NCBI GenBank assembly: GCA_033398695.1
Contig: CM065818.1
Span: 56,886,001 to 56,950,000 of the forward strand
DNA length: 64,000 nt
Direction: 5' to 3'
Source: Orobanche coerulescens
Taxonomy: Eukaryota; Streptophyta; Magnoliopsida; Lamiales; Orobanchaceae
Shown here: one piece after another, positions 55,016 to 64,000 of the stretch
Numbering within the stretch: position 1 is the stretch's first letter
Layout of the letters: the number at the start of each line of letters is the position of its first letter
Notes under the pieces: generated by a model
The model's database searches: none
What the model was told of the DNA's origin: nothing
Seen by the model: the letters and a program-made list of their open reading frames with translations, nothing else
Position numbers and translations under genes: made by a program

Positions 55016-57295
55016 ATGTATACCTCAAAGAGCAACAACAATAAGGGCAAGGGCAAGGCCATTGAACTAGGCCAACGAAGTGGAGGAGGAAACTTTCAAA
55101 CTCAAAGGCCTAGAAGGGCCGAATTGGCGGAGGAAATTTCTAGACAAGTCGCCGAATGAATTCAAGCCGAAGAAGATGCCCGATTTGAAGAGATGGTTCA
55201 TACGATGGAGAGCACGGGATACGAATTTCTTGGCTCAACAAATGATGATGAAGAGGACGAAGAAGACGAACAAGACCAACCTCCTCCTCCGCCAACAAGT
55301 AAGCCTAAGCCTCTCAAGTCTGAAATCTTCGTTAAACATTTTAAAAGAGAATTGGCTCCTATCAACGAAGGAGAACCTCCTCTATCCGATGGTCGAAGGA
55401 GATTCATTGCTTATTGCAACTATTGCACAAAACACTACAAATGGATCGATAAGGGAGGCTATGGAACACTACAAAGGCACATGGAGGGGTTTCATCCGTT
55501 CGAGTATGGAATAGCTACTTCTCAAATGCAAATTCGAGGTACTGGTTAAAATTCGGCGACGGGTATGTCTTCTTCCGCTTTATTTAAATTTGAGAAAAAT
55601 TGATATGAAGATGCTTGTGCTAGATATTGTTCCATGAAAAAACAACATTTTAATTATGCGGATAGAATAACGTGTGAAGCTTCTTATAAAGATGGTTTGG
55701 GGCCCAATGTTAGCAAGATAGCTAGAACTCAAATGCTTAAGAGAATTAGGAGACAATGCTTTGACAAAAAACAAGATTTGATGAAATATTTAGTTCGTTT
55801 GTCTCAAAAAGTTTCTATTTGTGCCGATGCTTATAATAAAAATAGTTACATGGGAATTACTTGTCATTGGATTGATGCGAAATAGATTATGCAAAAACCT
55901 TTGATTGCCTTTAGGAAGTTTGAAGAGCCTCACACGGCTCAAAATATTGCTTTAATTATTATTACGGTTTTGAATGAGTATTGTTTGGTTAACAAGGTAT
56001 TTTCCGTTGGTTTTGATAATGCATCGGCGAACACCACTAGTATTCCGGAACTTATTGAAGCATGTGCACCATCATTTGAAGGAAAATATTTTCATTCTAG
56101 ATGCATTTGTCATATTTTAAATTTATGTGTTCAAGATGCGCTTAGTATTTTTCAAGATTCCGTTGTTCCTATTAAAAATGACGTTAAATATTTGCACAAA
56201 TCAAAAACTTTGGGGAAAAAATGGCAAAAATATGTCGTGCAAAGGGTATTGTTTATACTTGTTTCAAATTAGATGTATCTCATCGTTGGAACTCTACTTA
56301 TGAGATGATTAATAGTACATTAGAGTATAAGAGTTATTTATGCGATTTTTTTAGAAAAGAGTTCTCAAGCATGTAATTAGTTCTTAATGAGAGTCATTGG
56401 GATTCATGTATGGATTTATATCGTTTGTTAAAGGTTTTTCATAATGCTACTGGGTGTTTATTATTGTACTTCCGTTAAAGTGTTGGAACATTGCATGTAT
56501 ATTGCCTTGTCTTTTAAGAGTTGTTTTAGTAGTCCAAACATGCAAGGTGTGATTTATTTTATGGTTCAAAAATGGCTCAAGTATTTTAGGGAGATTCCTA
56601 TGATTTTCTTGCTTGCTAAGTGTTTAGATCCTAAATGGAAGTATGATGGTGTTTGTCAAATGCTTGGTATTTATTATGATGCTTTTGCTCAAATGGACTT
56701 GAGTGATGTTGTAATTGATGGTGAAGGGGTCTTCCTTGATCTTCCTTCCGTGCCACAAATCAAGGATGATCTAGATAGGAGTTTGAGATCTCTTTTTCTA
56801 GAATATAGATTAAAACATGATAGTGATTTTCCTTCTTCTACAATGCCTTCTTCTATGATGCCTTCATGTGATTTTCCTTTTGAGATGAATGAAAGTGGTC
56901 CCTTAGTTCAACAATTGCATGGAATGATGCAAAATAGAAGCAATGAACTTCCAATGGGGCAAGGTAATAGTGAATTAGATATGTTCTTGCAAACTCGTTT
57001 TGTATTTGGTGTTGAATATAGTGGTCCGTCAATCGATGTGTTGAAGTGGTGGTCGAAGAGAGAGGAGTACCCAATACTCTCCATCATTGCAAAGGAGTTA
57101 TTTGCCGTCCCGGCATCCACCGTTTCCGTCGAACAAGCCTTTAGCATCGGAGGACTTATGCTAGATCAAAGAAGATCAAGGATGAAGCCGGCGAACATTG
57201 AAGCTACCATGTTGCTCGATGATTGGTGTAGGGCCGACCTTAGAGCTCAAGAACCAGAATGGACGATGCAAATGAGAGCGAAGATGAAGCCTTGA
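55016..57295 (+). pseudogene. hAT transposase with BED finger, several stops
   Basis: ATG 55016 (MYTSKSNNNKGKGKAIELG). A TGA at 55157 (probably CGA originally) interrupts EEISRQVAE/IQAEEDARFEEM in the same frame. A BED-type zinc finger follows: YCNYCTKHYKWIDKGGYG, then LQRHMEGFHP (about 55415-55500). Stops at 55547, about 55600 and 55883 also lie in one frame. Catalytic contexts are ICADAYNKNSYMGIT (first Asp), SVGFDNASAN (second Asp) and STVSVEQAFSIGG (Glu); RCICHILNLCVQD is the conserved linker. A frameshift lies near 56235. The C-terminal hAT dimerisation region (LKWWSKREEYPILSIIAKEL, 57030-57240) is complete. It is inactive as it stands. Confidence 0.88.
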
Positions 57296-57830
57296 CCGAG
57301 ACGGATCGATCAGATGCGGAGTAGAGAGCTCAAGTCCTTTATTATTATTATTTTTTCATTTCAAGAATTTAAGTGTAAAACTCCTAAAATTGTGCTTAAC
57401 TTGATTATTGTAATTTTCCTCATTCTTAATGCAAAATTGAAAGTCCTTCTCCTTATTCATTTTTCAACAATTTAATGAGTTTTTAAATATTTTAAAAAAA
57501 TCAAAAAACAATCAAAACATTAAGAATTATCATTTTCTATTCATAAAAGTAATAAATATACAAGAATAAAATGAAAAAAAAAATTAAAAAAGTTAAAAAA
57601 TGTAAAATTGGGCAGCCCCTGTTTTCGTCGCGGGCTGCGGGCCGGACCGTCGAAACCGGCAGTTTTAGCTCGGACCGGGACCGGAGGTCTTCTAGCCTGG
57701 CACGGGTGGTCGGGCTTGTCTCTGGTCCGGGCTCGGTTCTGTGTTTTGGGGACCGAGGACCGCCAGTTCGAGGCCCGAAACCGGCGGTTTCGGACCGGCG
57801 GCACGTCTGGCTTCCGCATCCTCTAATGCT
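57296..57830. other. 3' flank of hAT: AT-rich then GC-rich subterminal block
   Basis: AT-rich 3' UTR-like DNA to about 57610, then about 200 bp very rich in CCGG/GGACCGG words. No gene. Confidence 0.5.
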
Positions 57831-57839
57831 TGATTGTCT

Positions 57840-59162
57840 TGCCCCCAATCCTTGTATCAACAAAACATGAACATGTTCCTTGGTCCTTTGGGCGGGTTCT
57901 CAACCGTTTTGACGGCATTAAGCAGTTGTATTGATCCCATTCGCACACCACCCTCTACCTCGGTCTCCTCAGTTTTTTGGATGGCGTCGACTCTCTTTCT
58001 TCATAAGGGACACTCATATTTCATATGTGTATGTGGAAAGTCTTAGGCATACTTGGGTCATCAATCTTCTCCTTTCCTGGGTTGTGTATTGGTTTGAACC
58101 TCGATGGGCGGTCTCCGTCACCTTTGATCTTGTCTGTCAACCTATGAACCTTGCCTGTAGGTCAATTGTCTGACTTGGTCTAGTTGCAATCCCAAACTAG
58201 CAAGCCTTGAGCCACCGCAATGGATGTTGCTACGTCTCGGATATTCCTCATTTGAAAATCCTGGTTCGCCCATGATTTGAGCACATTCATGAATGCGATC
58301 ATCTTGTTCGTCTCGATCAAGATAGAAATTTCCAGCATAATTTCTTGGAATTCCTTAACATATTCTTTAATCGTCCAAGTATGACTAACCTCTTTAGTCT
58401 CCCACATGCCTCGAACTCAACATTTTCTTGATAAAATTGTCTCTTGAGTTTAGCCTTGAAGTCCTCCCAGGACTCCATGATGCAAGTGCCCTTCTCGATG
58501 TCTACTTCTCATGTCCTCCACCACAGCATCCTATGTCGGACAAGAATAATGGAGCCATCCGAAACTTTGCATCATTATCCCGAATGTAAGACGCATTGAA
58601 GTATTGCTCCAAAATCCATAGGAATTTGTCAATCTCCCTGGCATTCCATGATCCGTTGAACTTTCTGGGCCTTGGAATATCAATCCAGATGGGTGCTACG
58701 CCCACCTGCCCATCACTGCTGGCTATTGCCTTCTTTACTGTCGCCGTATGGGTGTTGAGTGTCACCATCTCAGCCTTAAGGGTCTCCATACCCTCTTCAT
58801 ATCCAAGATCATTGCCCAGAATTTGGCCAACTCCTTCTTGATGTCACCGTCGTTGTCATTGAGTGTAGCAAGTAACTGACTCAGGAGCTCCTCTCTATAT
58901 TCTTCCAGATCATCCACCCTCTTTGCAACCTCATCGTAAACCTCTTCTAGTCAAGCCACTCTATTGTCCATGGGATAGTAACTGACTCTGGAGCTCCTCT
59001 CCAAATTCTTCTGATCGTCCACCCTCTTTGCAACCTTGTCTTAGACCTATTTTAGTCGAGCCACTTAACTGTCCATGACAACCATCCTATCAACTTATTC
59101 CTGCCCTTCTTGGTCTTAAAAGCTTGAGCGTTGGTCTGGGTGACGTCGGATGGTTGAGCCAT
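57840..59162 (-). pseudogene. gag: Gag of element G, badly decayed
   Basis: The ATG at 59162 begins MAQPSDVTQTNAQAF. Frames change several times. Recognisable text: PRPRKFNGSWNAREIDKFLWILEQYF (58600-58690, shown here as the WNAREIDKFLW class motif) and the YVKEFQEIMLEISIL and FMNVLKSWANQDFQ region (58180-58407), typical of one plant Ty3/gypsy gag group. A ~106-bp tandem duplication (58871-58976, 58977-59080) lies in the N-terminal part. The zinc knuckle is no longer clear. Confidence 0.7.
58871..59080 (-). repeat. 106-bp tandem duplication within G gag
   Basis: AGTAACTGACTCAGGAGCTC at 58871 and AGTAACTGACTCTGGAGCTC at 58977, similar over about 105 bp and diverged. The unit length is not a multiple of three, so it shifts the frame. 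Confidence 0.8.
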
Positions 59163-59445
59163 ACTTTCTTCCAACAAACCTCCTAACGACCTTGAACTAA
59201 AAATCTTATTGCCACAATCGGACTCCGATACTAATTGTCATGGGATAATTCTTACGCTACGCAAAGACCCTTCAACCCATGCGGAACTAGATAGATCGCC
59301 ACGAGTAAGCCTAACGAAAGACTGCTAAGTGAGAAGAGAAAGAACTCTTAAAAGTACTTGGAAAATACTCCATGCTTGAATTCACTCAAACTTGTTGGAA
59401 GATTATAAAATGAGGCCCCTTGAGAGCTATTTATACTACTCCTAA

Positions 59446-60945
59446 TGTAACATCCGCATACTTTATTAATAATATATTTTATTTTTGATCGTATTCTGTT
59501 GGGAGTTGGTTTGGGAAAGTTCCATATTATGCTGTTTGGTGCCGGGAACCGTGTGTATATTGGAGTTGGAACTGGTATGTTGGTTGTTACTGATTGTCGA
59601 GTTATGTGCCTATCAGGATGTGTCCGTCCTGGCCAAACTTCATAATAGTAATGTTGAGAAGTAGCTGTTAGCGCACGCTAGACTGTGTTGCTAGCGCGCA
59701 CTAATCATGCATTCTAGTGCACGTTAATTGGCCATGGTAGCGCACGTCATTATGGCCGGTCGGTGCATGCAGAGGGTTCTGGACTTAACTCGGAAAACTA
59801 GCCGGTAGCGCATGCTAGCGCAGCCAGTGTAGAGAGTTCTGCACCGCCTTTCAAAGGCGGTGGGCTGCCTTTTAAGCCCGATAGCGCACGCTATGCCTTA
59901 CCCGTAACGCGCGCTAATCGCGTCCAGTATTTTAGGGTAAATCATTCGAAACCTTAATTCTCCATATTTTAGGGTTTTGTTGACGTTTCACCCTCTAAAG
60001 TCCAGATCTAGCCGTGATAATGTTGGATTATGATGCTGAATTATAATCCTTTGCTTTTCGTTGAAGTTTACGGATCAAGTTTCGAGTTTTCTTCTGTAAT
60101 TGTATATGATCCATGTTGATCCCATAGTGTCCGATTAATTGTCTCTAAGAGTAGAACTTAGGGTAAACCTTTCCGTTTCGGTCGTGCTGTATTTGGTATA
60201 GTGTTGTGTTGTGCTAGGACGTAATTGTTGAGGAATGTTCGAGCAGCAGGTCCTTTCGTTCACCATCCCTTGTACCATTGTAATTGAGGCAAGTACTTTG
60301 ATTACGTTTAATGTACTTCGTGTGAATATGTGAAAATGTGATTTTGAGAAAAAGGTAATTTCAGAAAATGTGATTTGTGCCATGTGGTTACTGAGTATGT
60401 GTGAACCGAGTTAAAACCAGTGAGGGTTCCCTAGGATTCGTTAGGCCGCATTTCCTACGGATCACTCGGTGGGGTTGTGCAACCAGAGAGGGCCTGACGA
60501 GGACTCCCTGGGGTGTGTATCTCGCATGAGGTACAGGGCCAGTACAGCTTGGGAGATTATTTTGTGATGATGATTATGGTATGGTATTCCGGAATACATG
60601 ATGGCACAGTGATCTAGTTATTTATTCATTTGTTGTACATATTCATAAATCGATGTACTTGCACTAGCTGTTTGCTGAGCCCTTTGGGGGTGGATATACT
60701 TGTTGTGTATTCAGGTACAGGTCTTAGTAGCAAGCCGGCGCGGGAAGGGCACGAGGATGATGAGCAACACTGATACCATATGTCATTGTGGGTTGGTGGT
60801 CATTTTGGCATGGTCAGAGTTGTGTTTTGATTTTGTACTCGCGCGGGTACCGTCATATATGGTTTTAATGTGTTGATGTTAGCCGTTGATGTTGTTGGAT
60901 CATTTGTGGGTTGTTACATTTGTTGTGATCCAACAGGACCATGTA
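59446..60945 (+). repeat. LTR H, cut by LTR I
   Basis: It starts TGTAACATCCGC. Dyads of the TAGCGCACGCTA type at about 59667-59930, TATA-like TTTTAAGCCC at about 59871, GC donor-like GAG|GCAAGTAC (60289), one CGATCACTCGG...GGCCTGACGAGG unit, CTTGCACTAG (about 60660), acceptor-like TTCAG|GT (60714). Cut at 60945 by LTR I; the rest should lie right of the window. Confidence 0.8.
60289..60714 (+). other. Putative GC-AG intron in LTR H
   Basis: TTGAG|GCAAGTAC to GTATTCAG|GT, 426 nt. GCTGAGCCCTTTGGGGG (branch-like CTGAG plus hairpin) stands about 41 nt before the acceptor. Inferred. Confidence 0.38.
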
Positions 60946-61320
60946 TGTAATACCCGGTTGTAATTCAGTCATTATCATTCAGTAATTTCATTTGGTGATT
61001 GTCACTCAGTGGATTTTCACTCATTTATAATCATTCATCAATCATGTTCATTCACCCGTGTTCACCGTTCGGAAACTTCGAGTTGTGTATCGTTATTGTT
61101 CATTGTTTCAACTTTCCACATATGAGTTCGACTTTGTTAGATCACCATTAATTTTTGGTAACTCCAAAAATTCTGAATCTTTGCAATATTATAAAGCATC
61201 GAGTTAGCTTTCCAATGGTTCAAACGGTGAGTCAATCGGAGTCCGGACGAGAGAGTTATGGTCGTTTTAGCTCACCCGCTCATTTTTTCAGTTATTGGCC
61301 GATCACTGCCGACCGAACTC

Positions 61321-61627
61321 GGCCGTGTCGTCCGACACGGCCGCATCTTGTACTCGTCGGAAATGCGAAGTCTCGCCACAGAGGACTCGGCCGTGTCGTG
61401 CAGCACGGCCGAGTCGAACTCTTCCGGATAAGCCAGAACCGACTGCCCAGACGCCCGACCGTGTTCCAGGACACGGTCGAGTCAATGCCGATGCGCCGCG
61501 CCGTACCGAGTCACTGTCGGACCAGTAACTATCGGAAGGCCACTTCACGCCGCGACCGTGTCATGCGTACACGGTCGAGTCCCTGCCGGCCAGTTGTGCG
61601 CCGCGGCCGTGCCGATCGGCACGGGCC
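61321..61627 (+). repeat. Five hairpin palindromes in LTR I
   Basis: Stems: GGCCGTGTCG/CGACACGGCC (61321-61342); GACTCGGCCGTG/CACGGCCGAGTC (61384-61415); CGACCGTGT/ACACGGTCG (61456-61479); the same arms again (61553-61577); GGCCGTGCCG/CGGCACGGGCC (61605-61627). Arms differ between copies by paired changes. Confidence 0.9.
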
Positions 61628-62353
61628 GTGTCCGACAGACCTGTCAACCCCTATAATTGTGTTTTTGAGCGTGTTTCAGCTCATTTCTTCATCCCTTCAC
61701 CTTCATGCGCGAGAGAGAGTCTTGAGGGAGAGATTTCTTCATCACCTATCACTTGAGTGTGGATTTTAATCAATTTCATTCGGTTGTGAAGCTTGGATAC
61801 TCGATTTAACTCGTGTTCTTCGGATCGAAGTGGTTGGATCTTCAAGAGGTAATTTCTTCAACACCTTGGATTTCGATTTTGTGTTGGGATATGATGTTTT
61901 GGACGTTATAATCATGTTATATGAAGGGATATGTATATGATTATGAGTTTGTATATAGATTCATTGGATTATTGAAGGATTATTCAAGAACACTTTGAAT
62001 GTTGTGTTGGATTTGGGGGTTTTCGATTAATTGTTGTTGAAATCACGAATTTGGATATTCATAATGGATTATTGATCGTATTGGAGATGTTTTGTTGGTT
62101 TGAAACACTTCTTGAGGATTTGAGGTTGGTATTATTGAGGTTTAGTTGTAATCAATCAAAGTTGGCCACAAAATGTTCGATATAATGCCCCAATGAACTT
62201 GGTTTTATCGTATCGACGTTTTGAGTTCGTTATATTCGTGTTTAATTCGTATATTGAACGGGTTGTTGGATATTGTATAATTCAAGGTTGTTCGAGCGAC
62301 CGATATCTCAATTAGGACGTTGTTCGTGGAAGGATAATTGTCACCGGTGTTGT

Positions 62354-62966
62354 GTAAGTTGATTCTTACTCGGTTAAAAGGATATTCATTCCTTTTGTTG
62401 TTGTTCATTCATAATTATAATTCATTCATCATTGTGTTTAACCGTATCAAAACTTGTTATTGTCAAATAATCACTTCAGTCACAAGGAACGACGGTTCCA
62501 ATCATTTCATTGACCTGTCATTCATTTCACTATCACGTCATCTCGGTGAGTCATTATTCGTTTTCGATGTCACTTTTGTTATATCGTGGCATTCCGGGTC
62601 ATACTGGCGTGCCGGTTGGTATGTCTTGGATTTTCATGTCGGGCACATTATAGTCGTGTGTTGGTTGGTGGCCTCACATTGGACTGTGCACACGAGTTGT
62701 TGGCTTCGTGAGACTGATTAGGTACAAGACCACACGTGTATTCGATCGATACTCGTTGATGGCTTGTGCATGGACACATTTCCATCCCGGGCGTAGTGTG
62801 GCGCCATTCCTTTGAGCCGTACTGGTAGTTGATTCATATAGCATGTTTGATTGCGTATGTTTCGACAGGATATTTCATAACTTCAGTTATATATGATTGT
62901 GTTTATTCAACTCTTGAGGATTGTTGTTCTGTGTAACTGACCCCGTTTGGGGATTTTGTTTTTCAG
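62354..62966 (+). other. Putative GT-AG intron in LTR I
   Basis: TTGT|GTAAGTTG to TTTTTCAG|GT, 613 nt, with ACTGACCCCGTTTGGGG 25-29 nt before the acceptor. It is the only one of the six families with GT in place of GC at this donor. Inferred. Confidence 0.4.
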
Positions 62967-63323
62967 GTCTTGGCAAGGCAAAGGCACGGGGAGAACACGC
63001 TGACGTCGAGGAGTCCCAGTGATACTAGTAGGGGGCCCCGATCTTTCAGTTATTCATGTTATTGTCCTTTATTTTCCGCTGCAGACTTTCATTTGGATAC
63101 TCCGTTTCATTCAGTGTCGTGTATTTTATCTTCATATAAAATATACTAGTATTCGGTATTGTCCTGGTGTGTTGTACTTAAACTCCTCATCGGAGTATTT
63201 GGTAATATAATGTGGTTCGGTACTACAATTATATTATTTAATTCATCATTTTCATTCGCCTGGTGGGTCCCAGTCGGGGATTCACAGATCGTAATATCCG
63301 CCTAGTTTGGGGTGTTACAGAGT

Positions 63324-63335
63324 TGGTATCGGAGC
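63324..63335 (+). other. Primer binding site of element I
   Basis: TGGTATCGGAGC, tRNA-iMet type with one mismatch, four bases after the LTR. Confidence 0.85.
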
Positions 63336-63874
63336 GTGGTTTTGAATACTACCTTCCGAGTCATGTCTCATTTGAAATCATCGTCATCATACTAGTATCA
63401 TTGGACTTTCGCGTCACGTGTGACCTGTGCAAATGCCGAGCCAATCAGACCGAAAGAACTGTAAGATTTCTAACGCCATGGTATAATTTCTGGCAATAGT
63501 CATTCATTCATCATTCATCAATTAACAATCCTCAAACATCATCATTCATTGTGATTAGGACGATCATGTTAACTCATTAATCACTTAATTCATTTCATTA
63601 CTCAGTTAATGATCAGGACGATCATGTTAACTCATTAAATACTCAATTCATTTCATTACTCAGTTGTCGATCTGGATGATCATATTATTAATCTTGTTAA
63701 GTTGTTCAAGATAATCATTTCAAGAATTTCATCAGATAATCATGTCACTTCAGTAAATCATTCATATAATCACTAAGTTAGAGCATGTATACTCATTTTC
63801 ATCATCTCATGACATAATCATAACGTGATAATCATGCGGGAAATATAATCATTATGTGACCTTCCTACTTCAGT
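63336..63874 (+). other. Leader of element I with 58-bp repeats
   Basis: No ORF. GACGATCATGTTAACTCATT recurs at 63559 and 63617 (offset 58), with a third diverged unit near 63675. Confidence 0.7.
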
Positions 63875-64000
63875 ATGGGGAGAGCTGTCAGGGGATGCAC
63901 GGGGAGAGGCTGCGGTGCGGGCCGAAACACGGGAAATAACCACTCGCTGTCGGGAAATCGTACCCAGGACTCGGCTCGATCAGAAGATGTTCGGGTTGAT
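63875..64000 (+). CDS. gag: Gag of element I, N terminus (cut by window end)
   Basis: ATG 63875 begins MGRAVRGCTGRGCGAGRNTG, an Arg/Gly-rich start like the gags at 53790 and 7510. The frame stays open to the window end. Position after LTR, primer site and leader supports it. Confidence 0.7.
   Translation, partial: MGRAVRGCTGRGCGAGRNTGNNHSLSGNRTQDSARSEDVRVD

Larger units (their letters stand above)
54640..57830 (+). mobile_element. hAT-type DNA transposon, ends unresolved
   Basis: It contains a broken hAT transposase gene (55016-57295) bracketed by GC-rich subterminal regions full of GACCGG, CCCGTCGG and GGGCCGG words (54640-54790 and 57615-57815). These resemble the subterminal regions of plant hAT elements. 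A TATA box (CTATAAATAC) lies at about 54920. I could not assign matching terminal inverted repeats or an 8-bp duplication. Both borders are approximate. Confidence 0.65.
57830..59445 (-). mobile_element. Fragment of gypsy element G (LTR, primer site, gag)
   Basis: On the minus strand: an LTR end (59236-59445, ending CCCATGACA), a degraded iMet-type primer site (TTAGTATCGGAGTCC, about 59219-59234), then gag. The LTR is cut by LTR H at 59446 and the gag by the hAT region at about 57830. Confidence 0.65.
60946..63319 (+). repeat. 5' LTR of element I
   Basis: TGTAATACCCGG...TGGGGTGTTACA, 2374 bp. Five inverted repeats (61321-61627) stand upstream of TATA-like CTATAATTG (61651). GT donor-like AGAG|GTAATT (61849), GTAAGTTG (62354), CTGACCCC hairpin and TTTTTCAG|GT (62966) follow, then the terminal GCCTGGTGGG module. 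Confidence 0.88.

Overview
The window reads as plant (eudicot-like) nuclear heterochromatin. I recognise no ordinary cellular gene. Almost everything is transposable element: Ty3/gypsy LTR retrotransposons of the Tekay/Del, Athila/Tat and Reina types, non-autonomous LTR derivatives, one RTE-type LINE tail, one hAT DNA transposon and one 5S-rRNA-bearing solo LTR of Cassandra type. The evidence is TG...CA LTR pairs with 5-bp target duplications, tRNA-iMet or tRNA-Asp primer sites, polypurine tracts, and broken gag/pol/transposase frames. The species cannot be named from this.

Layout. (1) 1-15203: 3' half of an Athila-like element on + (integrase end, env-like ORF, 3' LTR). A complete 9.06-kb Tekay element on - (907-9963, duplication CTAAG) sits in it, as does a 5S-bearing solo LTR (12552-12928). 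The Athila copy itself lies in another gypsy LTR, whose remnant is 15204-15476. (2) 15477-25463: AT-rich spacer with an RTE LINE 3' end (about 16972-17975), a complete Reina-type element (19835-24344, duplication GAATG) and an unexplained GC-rich block (24690-25265). (3) 25464 to about 54640: a Tekay-like element F on +. Its 5' LTR is split by an Athila-type element B on - (26338-43882, duplication CCAAC), which is itself split by a non-coding element C on + (30148-38615, duplication ATGAT). F's leader is split by non-coding element E on - (45312-53778, duplication ACTTC). (4) About 54640-57830: a hAT transposon with a broken transposase. (5) 57830-64000: gag and LTR of gypsy element G on -, cut by LTR H, cut by LTR I, whose gag begins at the window edge.

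The most interesting signals are in the regulatory DNA of these elements, not in proteins. Unrelated LTR families carry clusters of short CpG-rich palindromes close upstream of their TATA boxes. In both Athila-type elements the family's own palindrome recurs at a second, internal TATA region upstream of the env-like ORF. Six Tekay-like LTR families share an ordered module that looks like an intron inside the LTR: a GC-type donor AG|GCAAGTA in five families and GTAAGT in the sixth, tandem GACGGGGCC-type repeats in several, CTTGCACTAG, a CTAAC branch-point-like site at a CCCC/GGGG hairpin, then TTTCAG|GT. Hairpins with compensatory changes also follow pol, the primer site and the polypurine tract. 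Splicing and promoter function are inferred from sequence only.
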